Assembly: GCF_029893105.1 (NCBI RefSeq)
Contig: NZ_JARXWG010000004.1
Span: forward strand, 62,001-126,000
Direction of reading: 5' to 3'
Origin: Parabacteroides sp. PF5-9
Lineage (GTDB): Bacteria > Bacteroidota > Bacteroidia > Bacteroidales > Tannerellaceae
DNA: 64,000 nt
Shown: in pieces, positions 16,197-24,130 of the stretch
Numbering within the stretch: the stretch's first letter is position 1
Layout: the number at the start of each line of letters is the position of its first letter
Made by a program: the position numbers and the translations under genes
Notes under the pieces: generated by a model
What the model saw: the letters and a program-made list of their open reading frames with translations, nothing else
What the model was told of the DNA's origin: nothing
Database searches by the model: none

Positions 16197-17876
16197 ATGG
16201 ATTGGATAAATGATTTATTATGGGGAGAGGGAATTGCACATTCCATCCTTATCCTTGCTGTGACAATCGCAGTAGGCATTCAATTGGGTAAAATAAAATT
16301 GTTTGGAGTCTCTTTAGGAGTGACACTCGTTCTTTTTGTCGGTATTCTGTTAGGCCATTTCGGATTTCAGATAAATTCTCAGATACTCCATTTCTTCAAA
16401 GAGTTCGGTTTGATTCTCTTTGTTTTTTCTGTCGGTATGCAGGTAGGACCTGGTTTCTTCTCTTCTTTCAAAAAAGGAGGGATTACATTGAATCTGTTAG
16501 CCACAGCCATTGTCCTTTTAGGAGCCGTAACGACAGTCATTATCCATTTTACAACAGGTATTCCAATGGCTACTATGGTCGGGATTATGTCGGGGGCGGT
16601 GACCAACACTCCTGGTCTGGGTGCTGCTCAACAAGCATATACTGATCTGTTTCATGCCCCTGATGAAACCATTGCATTAGGATACGCCGTCGCCTATCCG
16701 TTAGGCGTAGTCGGTATCATTCTTTCCCTCTTATGTATACGATACATTTTCCGTATCCGTTTTGAAAAAGAGACTACAGAGATCGAAAAAGAAGAAAACA
16801 ATCAGACACATGGTGCCACTCCGATCTCGCTCGTTGTTAAAAACCCGGCTATTTTCAATAAAAGTATCGGAGAACTTTGTACTTTACTCAAACACCGTGA
16901 GTTTGTCATCTCACGTATTATGTATAAAGCGAATAACCTGATCGAGATAGCCAAAGCAGAAACCATCCTGCACGAAGAAGACCGTATCTTTATTATCACT
17001 ACCGAAGAGGATGCCGAAACCATAAAAACATTTATCGGTGAGGAGATTCAAATGGATCGTAAACAATGGATCCCTGCTGATACACAATTTATCAGCCGAC
17101 GTATTCTGGTCACCAAACCCGAACTGAACGGGAAAAAACTGGGAGACCTGCAACTAAGGCGTCTTCATGGTATCAATATCACACGCCTTAACCGGTCGGG
17201 AGTAGACCTGGTAGCTACCCCGGGATTGAACCTGCAGGTCGGCGACCGTTTAACCGTTGTCGGAAGTGAGGTCGCTGTCAATAAAGTAGCTACCCTGTTA
17301 GGAAACTCTTTAAAACATCTGAACGAACCCAACCTGATCACCATCTTTATCGGTATCGCATTAGGGGTTATTCTGGGTAGTATCCCTATCCAATTCCCGG
17401 GAATCCCACAACCCGTCAAATTAGGGTTGGCAGGAGGACCATTGATTGTCGCTATCCTGATCAGTCGTTTTGGATACCATTACAAACTGATTACCTATAC
17501 CACCCAAAGTGCCAATCTTATGCTTCGCGAAGTAGGGATAACGATCTTCCTGGCTTGTGTCGGCTTGGGGGCAGGAGAGGGCTTTGTAGACACCATCATT
17601 AACAAAGGAGGGTATACCTGGGTCGGATACGGATTCATCATTACGACCTTACCTTTGTTGATTATAGGTAGTATAGGGCGTTATTTTTTCAAAATCAATT
17701 ATTTCACCCTGATGGGATTGTTAGCCGGAAGTACGACCGATCCTCCGGCACTGGCTTATTCGAATGCAACAGCCGGAAACGATTATCCGGCCGTAGGATA
17801 TGCAACGGTCTATCCCATCACCATGTTTTTGCGCGTATTGACAGCCCAACTATTGATCCTCCTTTTTTATGCATAA
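16197..17876 (+). CDS. AspT/YidE-family permease with two TrkA-C domains, under B12 riboswitch control
   Basis: 559 residues. Layout: about five membrane helices (1-185), two RCK_C/TrkA-C domains (about 205-290 with [15 protein letters not shown], and 300-375 with [13 protein letters not shown]), then about five more helices (380-559). The doubled motifs [18 protein letters not shown] and [18 protein letters not shown] are the diagnostic repeats of the aspartate:alanine exchanger family (YidE/YbjL). Members include AspT and the succinate exporter SucE of Corynebacterium. The B12 riboswitch just upstream is not usual for this family. Corrinoid or cobalt transport is possible, but the family points to carboxylic acids; a B12-gated succinate exporter is my preferred inference. 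Confidence 0.92.
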   Translation: MDWINDLLWGEGIAHSILILAVTIAVGIQLGKIKLFGVSLGVTLVLFVGILLGHFGFQINSQILHFFKEFGLILFVFSVGMQVGPGFFSSFKKGGITLNLLATAIVLLGAVTTVIIHFTTGIPMATMVGIMSGAVTNTPGLGAAQQAYTDLFHAPDETIALGYAVAYPLGVVGIILSLLCIRYIFRIRFEKETTEIEKEENNQTHGATPISLVVKNPAIFNKSIGELCTLLKHREFVISRIMYKANNLIEIAKAETILHEEDRIFIITTEEDAETIKTFIGEEIQMDRKQWIPADTQFISRRILVTKPELNGKKLGDLQLRRLHGINITRLNRSGVDLVATPGLNLQVGDRLTVVGSEVAVNKVATLLGNSLKHLNEPNLITIFIGIALGVILGSIPIQFPGIPQPVKLGLAGGPLIVAILISRFGYHYKLITYTTQSANLMLREVGITIFLACVGLGAGEGFVDTIINKGGYTWVGYGFIITTLPLLIIGSIGRYFFKINYFTLMGLLAGSTTDPPALAYSNATAGNDYPAVGYATVYPITMFLRVLTAQLLILLFYA

Positions 17877-17886
17877 AAAGGAGGAT
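17856..17886. terminator. Bidirectional terminator between convergent genes
   Basis: ATCCTCCTTTTT (17856-17867) pairs perfectly with AAAAAGGAGGAT (17875-17886). The hairpin overlaps the last codons and stop of the permease and touches the stop codon of the opposing gene at 17886, giving A/T tracts that suit both directions. Confidence 0.7.
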
Positions 17887-18707
17887 TACCACATCTTGAT
17901 CTGAATATTGCGTGAATTAATTACCGGATAAAGTAAATACTGAGGTTCCAGTCGACGCTGTAAGTGATTGTATTCATAATTAACCCCTACGCCCAGACCG
18001 AAATTCTCATTAATCTTAAATTCAGCCGCTCCTCCTACATTGGTGTGATAATAAAACGGGTTCATCATCAAATGGGGATTCTTGCGTTCATCACCATAAT
18101 GCGTATAAGTACCCCAGCCGCGTAAAGTCATCCAATCCGTCAGTTCATAGCCCAGACGCAACTCCGCACCTCCGAAAAGTTCAGGACTGGAATTAAACGG
18201 GGTATAAAAACGACCCGCAAAACCGCCCCCGTAAACCGTCAGATCACCTGTTTTCCATAGCATTCCCGAACTGATAGTCGTTACCCCTCCGGCACCAGGC
18301 CAGGTCTGCTGCTGTCCTGTGGTAAGCCATGTTGTACGCTCCGTCAAAGTAACCATCGATGTCTCATGAAAATCGAACGCCATAGGAGAAACGCGGCGCA
18401 GCATCGGCGCATATACGTTGAAGAACGGCTGATAAGCCCCCGATAAGACACGCATATCCATCGGACGATCCATCACAGACGTCTCGAAAATATCCGGACT
18501 ATATGCCCGAAGCATAGAATCCATGCGGAGATTCATCGAAGGAGTATAGGTTGGAATCGCAGGTTCGGGAAGATGGAAGTTAAAAATCTTTTTAGGAGGA
18601 ATAAACAGATCCTTCCCCTCGTGATTTATTGTCATGGTCGAGCCCGACTGAGCCTGTACAACAAACATACAACATAAAAACAGTACAACCAACCAATATC
18701 TTTTCAT
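17886..18707 (-). CDS. Secreted protein of unknown function, probably outer-membrane associated
   Basis: 273 residues from the ATG at 18707; the start MKRYWLVVLFLCCMFVVQAQ is a signal peptide ending VQAQ. The reading frame continues further upstream, but this ATG has a strong Shine-Dalgarno 5 nt before it, so longer starts are unlikely. The C-terminal half is rich in Gly and aromatic residues with alternating beta pattern (DLTVYGGGFAGRFYTPF, ELRLGYELTDWMTLRGWG, ENFGLGVGVNYEY), like a small outer-membrane barrel or DUF-type porin fragment. I do not recognise the family. It faces the permease gene across a shared terminator. Confidence 0.75.
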   Translation of the reverse strand: MKRYWLVVLFLCCMFVVQAQSGSTMTINHEGKDLFIPPKKIFNFHLPEPAIPTYTPSMNLRMDSMLRAYSPDIFETSVMDRPMDMRVLSGAYQPFFNVYAPMLRRVSPMAFDFHETSMVTLTERTTWLTTGQQQTWPGAGGVTTISSGMLWKTGDLTVYGGGFAGRFYTPFNSSPELFGGAELRLGYELTDWMTLRGWGTYTHYGDERKNPHLMMNPFYYHTNVGGAAEFKINENFGLGVGVNYEYNHLQRRLEPQYLLYPVINSRNIQIKMW

Positions 18708-18710
18708 AGC

Positions 18711-18718
18711 AACCTCCT
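18711..18718 (-). promoter_or_regulatory. Strong Shine-Dalgarno site (AGGAGGTT)
   Basis: AGGAGGTT on the minus strand, 5 nt (core AGGAGG) before the ATG at 18707. Full-length SD sites are rare in Bacteroidetes, and this one fixes the start of the secreted-protein gene. Confidence 0.6.
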
Positions 18719-18858
18719 GTTTTTTGTCGCAATTTACAGGATATAACCGAAATACACAAGTGTCATCAAGTACGGGAACAGATATTCTCATTTGCACTCT
18801 GTTAAAAAAACACCTTTGGATTCGTCCGAAGATGCCGCGTTTCGTCTGTAAATTCTCG

Positions 18859-19239
18859 TCAAAAAACAACAGATGCAGAAGCGTTAATTTTATTAGATAT
18901 GTCTATCAATGCACTCCGTAACACTCCTAATTCGCTTTTTGTGAATTGTGCGGGTTTTCCGTTTACGATGTTACCGTTTAAGCGTTGATAAAACCACTGA
19001 GGGCTTTTTTTGAAGTACGTTTTAGCAAGATAGGATACGGATATGACAGGCAATACGGCATTTAATTTGTCGCGTATCAATTCCGCATTTGTATCCCTCA
19101 CACTTTCAAGTGCTGCAACTGCAACTGCATTTGCATCCTTGTCACAGAGCAACCGTATTTCTTCCTGAATCGTTTCAAATTCTTTATCGGTTTTCGCTTG
19201 AACATATTTTTCTTTTAATGCATCTATTTTATCTCTCAT
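18859..19239 (-). CDS. DUF5053 family protein (mobile-element associated)
   Basis: 126 residues, no signal or membrane segment. The core SVSYLAKTYFKKSPQWFYQR followed by LNGNIVNGKPAQFTKSEL is the DUF5053 signature, a helix-turn-helix-like family carried by Bacteroidetes phages, conjugative elements and islands. The N-terminal half is charged and helical. The small ORF upstream (19274-19432) probably belongs with it. No integrase or other phage gene is nearby, so the pair looks like a leftover of an element. Function unknown; DNA binding is inference. Confidence 0.75.
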   Translation of the reverse strand: MRDKIDALKEKYVQAKTDKEFETIQEEIRLLCDKDANAVAVAALESVRDTNAELIRDKLNAVLPVISVSYLAKTYFKKSPQWFYQRLNGNIVNGKPAQFTKSELGVLRSALIDISNKINASASVVF

Positions 19240-19273
19240 ACTTATTTGTTTTACAGCCTCCTAAAGGCGTATT

Positions 19274-19432
19274 TTACATCTGTTTTAAAATCTCTATGAG
19301 CTTATCAATTTCATCGTTTAAAAAGCTAAGGGTTTTTTGTGCTCCTTCACGCCCTTTGAGTTCGTTAAAGAGCGCGAGGTAAAAAAGCAACTCCTTTTCG
19401 TACTTTCTTCTTTCTTTTGTTTTCTGTTTCAT
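19274..19432 (-). CDS. Small helical protein upstream of DUF5053
   Basis: 52 codons from the ATG at 19432 to TAA at 19274-19276: start MKQKTKERRKYEKELLFYLA, end DEIDKLIEILKQM. Highly charged and wholly helical, with a heptad-like pattern, so a short coiled coil is likely. It ends 34 nt before the DUF5053 start and shares its strand. The sensible amino-acid make-up and position argue for a real gene. No family recognised. Confidence 0.5.
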   Translation of the reverse strand: MKQKTKERRKYEKELLFYLALFNELKGREGAQKTLSFLNDEIDKLIEILKQM

Positions 19433-19520
19433 CCATTGCTTTTTGACTACACAAATATAATAACAATTATGTTATTAATAAGCCATTTCAGCAACTATTT
19501 TCATGCTTTATAACACAAAA

Positions 19521-19546
19521 CGTCCCGGCCTTCACAAGGCCGGACG
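19521..19546. terminator. GC-rich hairpin, possible terminator
   Basis: CGTCC-c-GGCCTT and AAGGCCGGACG form an 11-bp stem with one bulged C and a 4-nt loop, flanked by AAAA and TTTA. No gene clearly ends here, so its target is uncertain. Confidence 0.4.
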
Positions 19547-19583
19547 TTTAGTGCGGGAACAATCTGTGTGATCTTTACATTTT

Positions 19584-19687
19584 CTTCCATTTGAAACTAA
19601 TATAACTCACATTAAATCACGATCGCATAGAAATAAAAACATGATTTTAATGTGAGTTTGATATAAAAGATGAGTTTCAAATGGAAG
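19584..19687. repeat. Imperfect inverted repeat, MITE-like
   Basis: Left arm begins CTTCCATTTGAAACT (19584-19598) and the right arm ends AGTTTCAAATGGAAG (19673-19687), a perfect 15-bp match. Inner arms AACTCACATTAAATCA and TGATTTTAATGTGAGTT also pair. The right arm is related to 33064-33113. No ORF inside and no clear target-site duplication. The gap 19433-20579 holds no gene; it is filled by this repeat, the nested hairpin at 19783 and the dispersed repeat at 19971. Confidence 0.6.
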
Positions 19688-19782
19688 AGTACTTGAAGAT
19701 ATTTAGAGGTTAGTGCCCTTTTATCTATTGGCTAAGGCCGATCTCCGATTGCCGGGGTGCCTTCAGCCTGTCTTTCTATCTC

Positions 19783-19935
19783 TTGCCGGGGTGCTTCAGC
19801 CCCCGGTTGACAATTTCATGAACACAGTTCATTCCTATGTGGGCTTTAGCCCCCAACTAATCATCAGGGGTTGAAACCCACATAGGATTTTTATTATTTA
19901 TTCTTCACTGTCCGGGGGCTGAAGCGCCCCGGCAA
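19783..19935. repeat. Nested GC-rich inverted repeats
   Basis: Outer arms TTGCCGGGGTGCTTCAGCCC (from 19783) and the block ending GCGCCCCGGCAA (19912-19935) pair over 24 bp with one wobble. Inner arms CCTATGTGGGCTTTAGCCCC (19834-19853) and GGGGTTGAAACCCACATAGG (19867-19886) pair over 20 bp with few mismatches. A partial extra arm lies at 19749. Such GGGGCTGAAGCCCC-type repeats occur between genes in several Bacteroidetes. Confidence 0.7.
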
Positions 19936-19970
19936 TAGATATAAAACTGCTATCTGGAATGATCAAATCT

Positions 19971-20258
19971 TACACAATCTGTCAGTTTTAACAATTTGTC
20001 ATTTGACCCCCTTTGTGACTTCCCTATTTGGAGGCAACTACAGACCTCTCCGAAGAAATCGCAAGGATTTGGGATTTATTTTTAGGAGAGGTGTTGATTA
20101 TCATGTTTTCCTTCCGGTTTTTGTGAGTCTGAAAAAATCACCCTTTTGGAGAGAAATTTTCGTTTTTTTGCCCATTTTTTCGCTCGTTTTCGACCCTCTA
20201 AAAATTCATCTGCATGACTGAGTGAAACTATTTAGATGTTTCTCCAAGGTTATCTGCA
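19971..20258 (-). repeat. Dispersed intergenic repeat, copy 2 (inverted relative to 1893-2185)
   Basis: Read on the minus strand it follows the same block order as copy 1: AACATCTAAATAG, GGGTCGAAAACGAGCG, AAATTTCTCTCC, CCAAATCCT, GGGGGTCAAATGACAAA, AACTGACAGATTGT. Just outside (20259-20340) lies a further block, AACGGTGCTGGTG then GCCTATTTC, which in copy 1 occurs inside the element, so the family is modular. Confidence 0.75.
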
Positions 20259-20579
20259 TGATTAAAAAAATCATTTAGATAAATTCAACGTGTGATGCAG
20301 AAGAAATAGGCAAACACCAGCACCGTTTTGGTAAAAAAGCAAGAAAAGACCACCTGTTTGATCCAAATCTGCCAAAATGCGAGTTCGTGGAAAATGAACT
20401 TTTGTTTATTTATGTCACAAATATACTGTTTTTGACGACAAAATAACAGAATCAATAAGCCGTGCGAATCGATCGTTTAAACTGTACCGCTAACAGCAAA
20501 ATGATACGGTATTTTTTATCGATTTATCCTGGATATGATCAAAAGTCATTATATTTATGAACTTTAAATCTATCTAATC

Positions 20580-21452
20580 ATGAGAAAACTAGTATGCATG
20601 GCCCTGTGGATAATGACATCCACAACTATTATGCTGGCACAGGGCAGCCAGATTTTTGAGACGCGTACCATCAAAAGTTCCATTCTTAATGCAGAACGCA
20701 ATTATGCTGTCTATCTCCCTCAGGGATACGATCAAACCGATCAGAGTTATCCTGTATTATACCTCTTGCATGGAGGAGGGGATGATCATACGGGATGGGT
20801 ACAATTCGGGCAAGTACAACACATTGCCGACAAAACAATCGCTGAAGGAAAGGCCGGGCCTATGATTATTGTTATGCCCGATGCCAATACGGGTAAACGT
20901 GGTTATTTTAATGATATACAAGGGGATTTCAACTACGAAGATTTTATCTTCCAGGAACTGATCCCGCACATTGAAAAAACATATCGTGTACGTTCGGAAA
21001 GACGATACCGTGCAGTTGCCGGGCTATCCATGGGAGGGGGAGGAACCATTTTCTATGCCCTGCGTCATCCCGAACTCTTTGCAGCAGCAGCTCCCTTAAG
21101 TGCATCTACCGGTAGCTGGGATATCGAGCAAGTCAAAACCCGTTTTGCCAATGCCCAACCGAAGCTAAATAACAAACAGATCGAGGCGTATTTCAAAAAT
21201 AATAACATTGAAAGCGTTCTCGATGCAGCATCAAAAGAGAATCTCGAACAGATCAAACGGATACGCTGGTACATCAGCTGTGGAGATGACGACTTCCTTT
21301 ATGAAGGCAATAGTATGATGCACATCCTGTTCAAAAAGAGAGAAATCCCTCACGAATATAGAGTTAAAGACGGTGCACATACTTGGACGTATTGGCGTAT
21401 GGAACTCCCACTTGTATTGGAGTTTGTAGCCAAATCATTTATGCAACATTGA
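20580..21452 (+). CDS. Secreted esterase (PF00756 putative esterase family)
   Basis: 290 residues with a signal peptide (MRKLVCMALWIMTSTTIMLA). The alpha/beta hydrolase fold shows LYLLHGGGDDHTGW (oxyanion region), the nucleophile elbow GLSMGG, acid in CGDDDFLYEG and the catalytic His in GAHTWTYWR. It belongs to the esterase D / Ag85-like family used in Bacteroidetes to remove acetyl or feruloyl groups from plant glycans. The natural ester is unknown. Single gene; no matching glycoside hydrolase beside it. Confidence 0.88.
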   Translation: MRKLVCMALWIMTSTTIMLAQGSQIFETRTIKSSILNAERNYAVYLPQGYDQTDQSYPVLYLLHGGGDDHTGWVQFGQVQHIADKTIAEGKAGPMIIVMPDANTGKRGYFNDIQGDFNYEDFIFQELIPHIEKTYRVRSERRYRAVAGLSMGGGGTIFYALRHPELFAAAAPLSASTGSWDIEQVKTRFANAQPKLNNKQIEAYFKNNNIESVLDAASKENLEQIKRIRWYISCGDDDFLYEGNSMMHILFKKREIPHEYRVKDGAHTWTYWRMELPLVLEFVAKSFMQH

Positions 21453-21497
21453 TCAAAGTAACCCTCATTTTTCTTCTTATATAGGACTAAAAAACAT

Positions 21498-22604
21498 TCA
21501 TCTCTTTCCCCTCTCTTTTGTGGAGAGGGGACGGGGGAGAGGTTTAAAGTCGATTTCCAGCTGTCGCGGTCCTTCCGGTCCGACTTTTTCCCCATGACTG
21601 ATCGATAATCCCATTAACCGGATTTTCTTTTCACTCTCCGTCTGCATCAATAACTCCTTGGATGTGCTCCAGAACACCTGAAAATCTACGACAAAAACCG
21701 GCAATGTACGACTGCGTGTAATGACCTCAAAATCGGCATATTTTACTTTCAATGTAATTGTGCGTCCACGGAATCCATCTGCTTCAACCCGCTCCCATAC
21801 CCTGCGCGCAATATGATACAACTCTACATTCAGCGTTGTCGATTTCTCCAGATCTTTCTCAAAGGTATTCTCTGCACCAACAGATTTACGGATACGGTCC
21901 GGAATAACTTTCCGTTCATCGATACCTCTTGCATGATCATAGTACATCCGTCCCGCCTTACCGAAAAGGCGTGTTAAGCCATCCAGGCTCATCCGTTTCA
22001 AATCAACGCCCCTGTGAATCCCATTCAGATGCATCTTCTCTGCCGTGACCTTGCCTACGCCAAAGAAACGCTCGATCTCCAGTCTCTCTACAAAAGCTTC
22101 CGACTCTTCGGGACGAATCACAAATAAACCATTCGGTTTATTGTAATCGGAAGCTATTTTAGCCAAAAACTTGTTCGTCGCAACACCCGCAGAAGCTGTC
22201 AAACCGGTCTGCTCTAATATACGGGTTTTAATCTCCTGTGCTATACGTGTTGCCGAACGGATACCCTTATGATTCTCCGTCACATCCAAAAAAGCCTCAT
22301 CCAATGAAAGGGGTTCCACTAAATCGGTGTATTCCAAAAAAATAGCCATGATCTGAGAGGAGACTTCTTCGTAAACCTCAAAACGCGGAGAGACAAAAAT
22401 CAAATGCGGACATTTTCGCAAAGCTGTCGTAGAGGGCATCGCCGAACGAACCCCATAACGCCGTGCTTCATAACTTGCAGCCGCTACAACACCACGCGCT
22501 TCGCCATACCCTACGGCCAATGCTTTCCCCCGGTATTCGGGGTGATCCCGCTGCTCCACTGAAGCATAGAAGGCATCCATATCGACGTGAATAATCTTGC
22601 GCAT
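21498..22604 (-). CDS. dinB: DNA polymerase IV with a repeat-derived C-terminal tail
   Basis: 368 residues. The Y-family translesion polymerase start MRKIIHVDMDAFYASVEQ carries the first catalytic Asp pair; SLDEAFLDVT gives the second acidic pair; the ASAGVATNKFLAKIASDYNK segment and GVGKVTAEKM helix-hairpin-helix follow, then the little-finger domain. The last about 14 codons (KPLPRPLSTKERGKR) are read from a GC-rich intergenic hairpin repeat around 21500-21545, not from the polymerase family. The -7 box ends only 5 nt before the ATG, so the mRNA may be leaderless. Divergent from tcdA. Confidence 0.94.
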   Translation of the reverse strand: MRKIIHVDMDAFYASVEQRDHPEYRGKALAVGYGEARGVVAAASYEARRYGVRSAMPSTTALRKCPHLIFVSPRFEVYEEVSSQIMAIFLEYTDLVEPLSLDEAFLDVTENHKGIRSATRIAQEIKTRILEQTGLTASAGVATNKFLAKIASDYNKPNGLFVIRPEESEAFVERLEIERFFGVGKVTAEKMHLNGIHRGVDLKRMSLDGLTRLFGKAGRMYYDHARGIDERKVIPDRIRKSVGAENTFEKDLEKSTTLNVELYHIARRVWERVEADGFRGRTITLKVKYADFEVITRSRTLPVFVVDFQVFWSTSKELLMQTESEKKIRLMGLSISHGEKVGPEGPRQLEIDFKPLPRPLSTKERGKR

Positions 22605-22609
22605 ACTTA

Positions 22610-22617
22610 CAAAGGTA
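22610..22617 (-). promoter_or_regulatory. -7 box (TACCTTTG) of dinB, implying a leaderless mRNA
   Basis: TACCTTTG on the minus strand ends 5 nt from the dinB ATG, so transcription should begin at or next to the start codon. Confidence 0.55.
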
Positions 22618-22694
22618 ATTCATTTTAAAGCAAAAACATTCAATCTGTATTTCCCGATGATGCGCTACCTGCTTTAGTTTCTAAAATGATTTAC

Positions 22695-22702
22695 TATTTT
22701 TG
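22695..22702 (+). promoter_or_regulatory. -7 box (TATTTTTG) for tcdA
   Basis: TATTTTTG lies 16 nt before the ATG at 22719, so in-frame ATGs at 22686 and 22704 are upstream of or at the transcript start. Confidence 0.5.
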
Positions 22703-22718
22703 TATGCAAAACAACTCA

Positions 22719-23432
22719 ATGAATTTTCCCTGGAGTACCCGGACTGCGTTATTATTGGGTGATGATCGGTTGGCCGAATTGTCACAGAAGAATGTATTGG
22801 TCGTTGGTTTGGGCGGAGTAGGGGCTTATGCAGCGGAATTAATATGCAGAGCCGGAGTTGGGCAGATGACCATCGTGGATGGTGATACGGTACAAATAAG
22901 TAATCTGAATCGACAGATTCCGGCTTTACATTCTACGTTGGAGCAGCCGAAAGCGGATGTTATGGCCAATCGTTTATTGGATATCAATCCGGAGTTGCGT
23001 TTGACCTCCTTGAATGAATTTCTGCGCGATGAGCGTACTGAAGAGGTCTTGTCGGAACAAAAATATGACTTTGTCGTAGATGCAATCGACTCGTTAAGTC
23101 CTAAAGTATTCTTGTTGTACCATGCCGTACAGAAAGGAATTCCGGTTGTTTCATCCATGGGGGCGGGAGCAAAGGTCGACCCTTCGGCTGTTGCGTTGGC
23201 GGATATTTCCAAATCATACAACTGTGCGCTGGCGAAGGTGGTCAGGAAACGATTACGGGCAAAAGGGATTCATAAAGGAGTACCGGTTGTTTTTTCAACA
23301 GAAATGGCTAATCCCCATGCGGTAGTGGAGGTAGACAATGAAGTGTGTAAACGTACAATGACAGGTACAGTGTCGTATATGCCGGCTATCTTTGGCTGTT
23401 TTCTGGCATCGTATGTCATACAACACATCTAA
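22719..23432 (+). CDS. tcdA: tRNA threonylcarbamoyladenosine dehydratase
   Basis: 237 residues from MNFPWSTRTALLLGDDRL. This E1-like enzyme uses ATP to cyclise t6A37 of ANN-decoding tRNAs to ct6A. The nucleotide-binding loop is VVGLGGVGAYAAE, the DGDTVQISNLNRQ segment is the ThiF/MoeB core, and DAIDSLSPK and VVSSMGAGAKVDP follow as in TcdA/CsdL. No rhodanese domain, so it is not MoeB. It heads a run with the LolD-like and sodium symporter genes (20-nt gaps). Confidence 0.93.
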   Translation: MNFPWSTRTALLLGDDRLAELSQKNVLVVGLGGVGAYAAELICRAGVGQMTIVDGDTVQISNLNRQIPALHSTLEQPKADVMANRLLDINPELRLTSLNEFLRDERTEEVLSEQKYDFVVDAIDSLSPKVFLLYHAVQKGIPVVSSMGAGAKVDPSAVALADISKSYNCALAKVVRKRLRAKGIHKGVPVVFSTEMANPHAVVEVDNEVCKRTMTGTVSYMPAIFGCFLASYVIQHI

Positions 23433-23452
23433 TAACGTAATATACAATAACA

Positions 23453-24109
23453 ATGATTCAAACGAAAGGTATCACAAAAAGTTTCGGTGCGTTACAAGTA
23501 CTGAAAGGAATTGATTTGTCTATCAATAAAAGTGAGGTTGTGGCCATCGTCGGTCCGAGTGGTGCCGGAAAAACAACGTTGCTTCAGATTATTGGGACTT
23601 TAGATAGCCCGGATAGTGGTTCGTTGATGATCAATCAGACAGAGACGAGCCGGTTGAACGATAAAGACCTGGCAGCCTTTCGGAATAAGAATATTGGTTT
23701 TGTTTTTCAGTTTCATCAGTTATTACCCGAATTTACAGCACTCGAAAATGTCATGATCCCAGCGTTGATCGGAAAAGAGAAACCGGCGGTTGCCGAGAAA
23801 CGCGCCAAAGAGATGTTGGATTTTATGAAACTGTCGGATCGAATGGAACATAAGCCGGCAGAGTTGTCCGGTGGTGAAAAGCAACGTGTGGCTGTTGCCC
23901 GAGCCTTAATTAATCAGCCGGCTGTTATTTTGGCCGACGAACCTTCGGGTAGCCTGGATACAAAAAATAAAGAGGAGTTGCATGCGCTGTTTTTTGAACT
24001 TCGTGATCAGATGAAACAGACATTTGTGATTGTGACACATGATGAGCAGTTGGCGATGCATACCGACCGGGTGATTCACCTGAAAGACGGAGTGGTCATC
24101 GATTTATAA
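23453..24109 (+). CDS. LolD-type ABC transporter ATPase
   Basis: 218 residues: a stand-alone ATP-binding subunit of the MacB/LolD/FtsE group. Walker [10 protein letters not shown] (residues 34-42), Q-loop [13 protein letters not shown], signature LSGGEKQR, Walker [13 protein letters not shown], switch His in VTHDEQ. The [13 protein letters not shown] stretch is characteristic of LolD, which powers release of lipoproteins from the inner membrane. No LolC/E permease gene lies beside it, so partners must be elsewhere, as is common in Bacteroidales. 20 nt after tcdA. Confidence 0.88.
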   Translation: MIQTKGITKSFGALQVLKGIDLSINKSEVVAIVGPSGAGKTTLLQIIGTLDSPDSGSLMINQTETSRLNDKDLAAFRNKNIGFVFQFHQLLPEFTALENVMIPALIGKEKPAVAEKRAKEMLDFMKLSDRMEHKPAELSGGEKQRVAVARALINQPAVILADEPSGSLDTKNKEELHALFFELRDQMKQTFVIVTHDEQLAMHTDRVIHLKDGVVIDL

Positions 24110-24130
24110 TACATAAAAACGTTTCGGGAT

